A model generated the notes under the pieces. That model saw only the letters and a program-made list of their open reading frames with translations, was not told where the DNA came from and searched no databases. From G963663365 sp963663365 (GTDB taxonomy: Bacteria > Hinthialibacterota > Hinthialibacteria > Hinthialibacterales > G963663365): 64,000 bases of DNA. The position numbers were made by a program, and so were the translations under genes. The DNA lies in contig CAXXIH010000004.1 of assembly GCA_963663365.2 (NCBI GenBank), positions 496,001 to 560,000 on the forward strand, read 5' to 3'. Below are positions 61,851-64,000 of the stretch, in pieces. Positions within the stretch are counted from its first letter, which is position 1, and the number at the start of each line of letters is the position of its first letter.

Positions 61851-64000
61851 TTACCGGACCAAGTTCACGACTTCCTGCAGAATCGTGTCGCCGGTGGTTA
61901 TCATCCGGCTGGAGGCCTGGAAGGCGCGTTGGGTGACGATCAGGTTACTGAATTCATTCGCCAGGTCGACATTGGACAGTTCCAGCTGGCCGGAAGTGAT
62001 TTCGCCGGTTCCGCCCTCGCCCGGGTCGAAAACAACCGGCTGGCCACTGTTCGGACTCTGCGTGAAGCCGGTATCACCGACCTGTAACAGACCGCCTTCA
62101 TTCGTAACCTGGGCCAGTACCACCTGGCCAAGAGCGCGGGTTGCGCCATTGGTAAAGATGCCCAGAATCTGACCATCGGTCGAAATCGAAACACTATCCA
62201 ATGCACCGACCGCGCGGCCATCTTGTTCTAGCAGCGTGGCCGTATCCTTGGCCTGGCCAAACTGAGTCATACCGGTCAGATCCAGCGAGAAGGAGATCGG
62301 GGTCACACCGCCGTTGACCGGATCTTCGCCATCCGGGTCAAAGTTAATTGTCGGCGTATCGCTTGATCCGTCTCCGTAGCTGTTGAAAAGTCCTTCGCTG
62401 GTAAAGTCGATTGTACCGGTATAGCCGAGGGGTACATTATCCACATTGTTGGGAAGGACCACCTGCCAGCCCCAGGAGTTGTTACGAACGCCTGTGCTGT
62501 GGAAGGTATTGGTTTCAAACGGGCTGACATCATCGGCCGCAACCGCGATTCCATTGGCAATAGCTGCGCCATTGGCGGTTGAATCCAACCGGTCTAGCGT
62601 GCCATCACCGTCGGCATCTTGGGCAATACCGAATCCCCGCGAGTTAAAGAGCGCATTAAAGGCGTTGTTTTGAGCCTCAAAAGCCTGGGTGCCCGCAAAG
62701 AAACCGGCCGTCTGTTCGGAAGTAGGCAACCGGGATGGATTGTCATCATAGACACCGCTCGTGAGCGCCACAATCTGCACCCCGGAGTCAAACACACCTA
62801 AGGGATCGGGGGCTAACGCTGGATTGGTGTCCCGAGGATCATGAACAAGCGCGAGAGCACCGTCCTGTTCAAATGGCCGGGTATCTGTTGCATCGTTGTT
62901 TTCAAGTTTTCCATCGAGGCCAACCGCCGTACTTCCGAGCGCGCCGGCAAAGTCCGTATCACCCACCTCAAAAGCCAGGCCTAAATCAACGGTGTTAAAG
63001 GGATCGGAGGTAAATCCGGTCACACCACCGGCAATGACATCGTCGACTTCATTATCAGCGGAAAGGTTTCCGGTACCGTCATCGCGTAAGGTGCTCACAC
63101 GAATCGAACGGGTTTTGGCGGCCAAATCAAGTTGCAGGGCCAGCTGTTCCTCGCCTCCCGCGTTGGTTGCGAGAGCCGCCGCACGAGCGATATCGAGTTG
63201 AGGATTGCTGCTGAGTTCATACTCCACAGCCGAGCCCAAATTGCCACCCACAATCGTCCACTCCATCGAGCCTTCCGAAGTTAGATTAATATCGATTTGC
63301 GGCGCTGTCGCAGGAGTATCCAAAGTTGGAACAGCAAGAACGGTGCTTCCATTGACAATTAGACCATCCAAATCGCCGGCAGTCACTGCATCATCAAAGA
63401 CAGTGTTAAGTGGATCATCGGCCATGGTAGAGATAGCGGCGCTGATTCCGGCCAGAGCAGAGTTGATCCGCGTTTCGATGTTATTGCGGATACTTTCAAG
63501 CGTGGTGTCTTCTTCGAAACCATCTTCGCCCATCAAGCCACCGCCGATATTGAGCCGCTCGCTATCGGTGACATCCAAAGCCTGCAATAGGGCAATGGAA
63601 TCAGCATTAAGCGCAACGCCCGTTGGAGTATTATCTACCGTGGTTTGTCCCGGATAATAGAAAGTACCGCCATTAAATGAGATCGCGCCATCGGAAATGC
63701 GCAGGCCGATCATCACATCCCCGGCATTAAAGGTCACCACACCCTGCGTGGCCACAATGTTATCCACCTGCGTGGCAGTATAGACAGCGGTGTTGTTGGT
63801 CGAATCGATAACCGGATATGAATATTTAATCGGGGGCGGGAAGCCGCCTTCTAAAATCTCGCGGCCATCACGATCGCGGAGTTCGCTCAGCGGGGTTGTA
63901 GAAATGGCCTCGGTCGGGCGCGTATCTTTGGCAAATCCCAGTGTCAACGTGTGAGAGTTACCTTGGGAATCAAAAATCTCAATCGATGAAGTGGAATTGG
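61851..64000 (-). CDS. flgE: Flagellar hook protein FlgE (N-terminus outside window)
   Basis: At least 716 residues, running off the right edge without a start. Hook protein motifs: VEIFDSQGNSHTLTL-type phrase at the window edge and SSIEIFDSQGNSHTL near 63950-64000; the C-terminus NVDLANEFSNLIVTQRAFQASSRMITTGDTILQEVVNL is the conserved rod/hook end helix. The middle is a long Asp/Thr/Gly-rich domain with internal variation, making it far longer than enteric FlgE (about 400). A terminator follows. The rest of the flagellar operon should lie to the right. Confidence 0.95.
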   Translation of the reverse strand, partial: NSTSSIEIFDSQGNSHTLTLGFAKDTRPTEAISTTPLSELRDRDGREILEGGFPPPIKYSYPVIDSTNNTAVYTATQVDNIVATQGVVTFNAGDVMIGLRISDGAISFNGGTFYYPGQTTVDNTPTGVALNADSIALLQALDVTDSERLNIGGGLMGEDGFEEDTTLESIRNNIETRINSALAGISAAISTMADDPLNTVFDDAVTAGDLDGLIVNGSTVLAVPTLDTPATAPQIDINLTSEGSMEWTIVGGNLGSAVEYELSSNPQLDIARAAALATNAGGEEQLALQLDLAAKTRSIRVSTLRDDGTGNLSADNEVDDVIAGGVTGFTSDPFNTVDLGLAFEVGDTDFAGALGSTAVGLDGKLENNDATDTRPFEQDGALALVHDPRDTNPALAPDPLGVFDSGVQIVALTSGVYDDNPSRLPTSEQTAGFFAGTQAFEAQNNAFNALFNSRGFGIAQDADGDGTLDRLDSTANGAAIANGIAVAADDVSPFETNTFHSTGVRNNSWGWQVVLPNNVDNVPLGYTGTIDFTSEGLFNSYGDGSSDTPTINFDPDGEDPVNGGVTPISFSLDLTGMTQFGQAKDTATLLEQDGRAVGALDSVSISTDGQILGIFTNGATRALGQVVLAQVTNEGGLLQVGDTGFTQSPNSGQPVVFDPGEGGTGEITSGQLELSNVDLANEFSNLIVTQRAFQASSRMITTGDTILQEVVNLVR

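Overview
The window looks like a Gram-negative, flagellated, uncultured-type bacterium that degrades carbohydrates. Lipid A/LPS genes (waaA and an LpxL-type acyltransferase), MotA/MotB/FlbD/FlgE and a FliA-type sigma factor show an outer membrane and a flagellum. A bshA gene suggests bacillithiol. Tat-exported Gfo/Idh/MocA and aldo/keto reductases, a DUF1080 lipoprotein, GH29, GH4, GHL10 and GH5-like enzymes, and pseudopilins of the GFTLIELL...PNFLNAQ type recall groups such as Sumerlaeota, Hydrogenedentota or other PVC/FCB-adjacent lineages. That placement is inference from gene content only; no rRNA or ribosomal protein lies in the window.

Layout. 0-9 kb: a partial pseudopilin-like/HEAT protein, then sugar-oxidation genes (two aldo/keto reductases, Gfo/Idh/MocA dehydrogenase, DUF1080 lipoprotein, Dabb protein, xylose-isomerase-like protein) and a glycosyltransferase. 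9.2-17.7 kb is an accessory region. It holds a D-amino-acid aminotransferase, an AT-rich pair of small genes (one PIN-like) sharing a C-terminal motif, an esterase/alpha-L-fucosidase/discoidin fusion, a 2-kb island of palindromic repeats with a nonsense-interrupted REP-associated transposase (RAYT), and a two-gene HEPN-like plus membrane-protein unit. 17.9-22.4 kb: LpxL-type acyltransferase and waaA (divergent, start codons touching), an epimerase and a dihydrodipicolinate-synthase-family protein. 22.4-27.2 kb: a FliA-type sigma gene with unknown small and membrane proteins, lipB and a TPR membrane protein. 27.3-37 kb: a 2766-residue secreted NHL/Ig-like giant and a GH5-like lipoprotein.

37.4-46.1 kb: an AT-hook protein, a TPR-GreA fusion, a GH4 enzyme, tRNA-Gly(GCC), a PHP-type hydrolase, HU with a clear terminator, a 1.2-kb gene-free stretch and a STAS-domain protein. 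46.3-54.1 kb: GHL10, pilT, an exported protein overlapping murB, a macrodomain protein, an M20 peptidase and an OPA-type MFS transporter. 54.1-64 kb, all on the minus strand: two tandem pseudopilins, bshA overlapping a Maf-like DUF115 gene, two motB-like genes, motA, flbD and the C-terminal part of flgE, which runs off the window.

The most unusual items are the pseudopilin-HEAT fusion whose N-terminal part matches the two pseudopilins 54 kb away, the PIN-like pair with a duplicated tail, the HEPN/membrane pair beside the repeat island, and the repeat island itself, which carries copies of the 3' end of the fucosidase gene.
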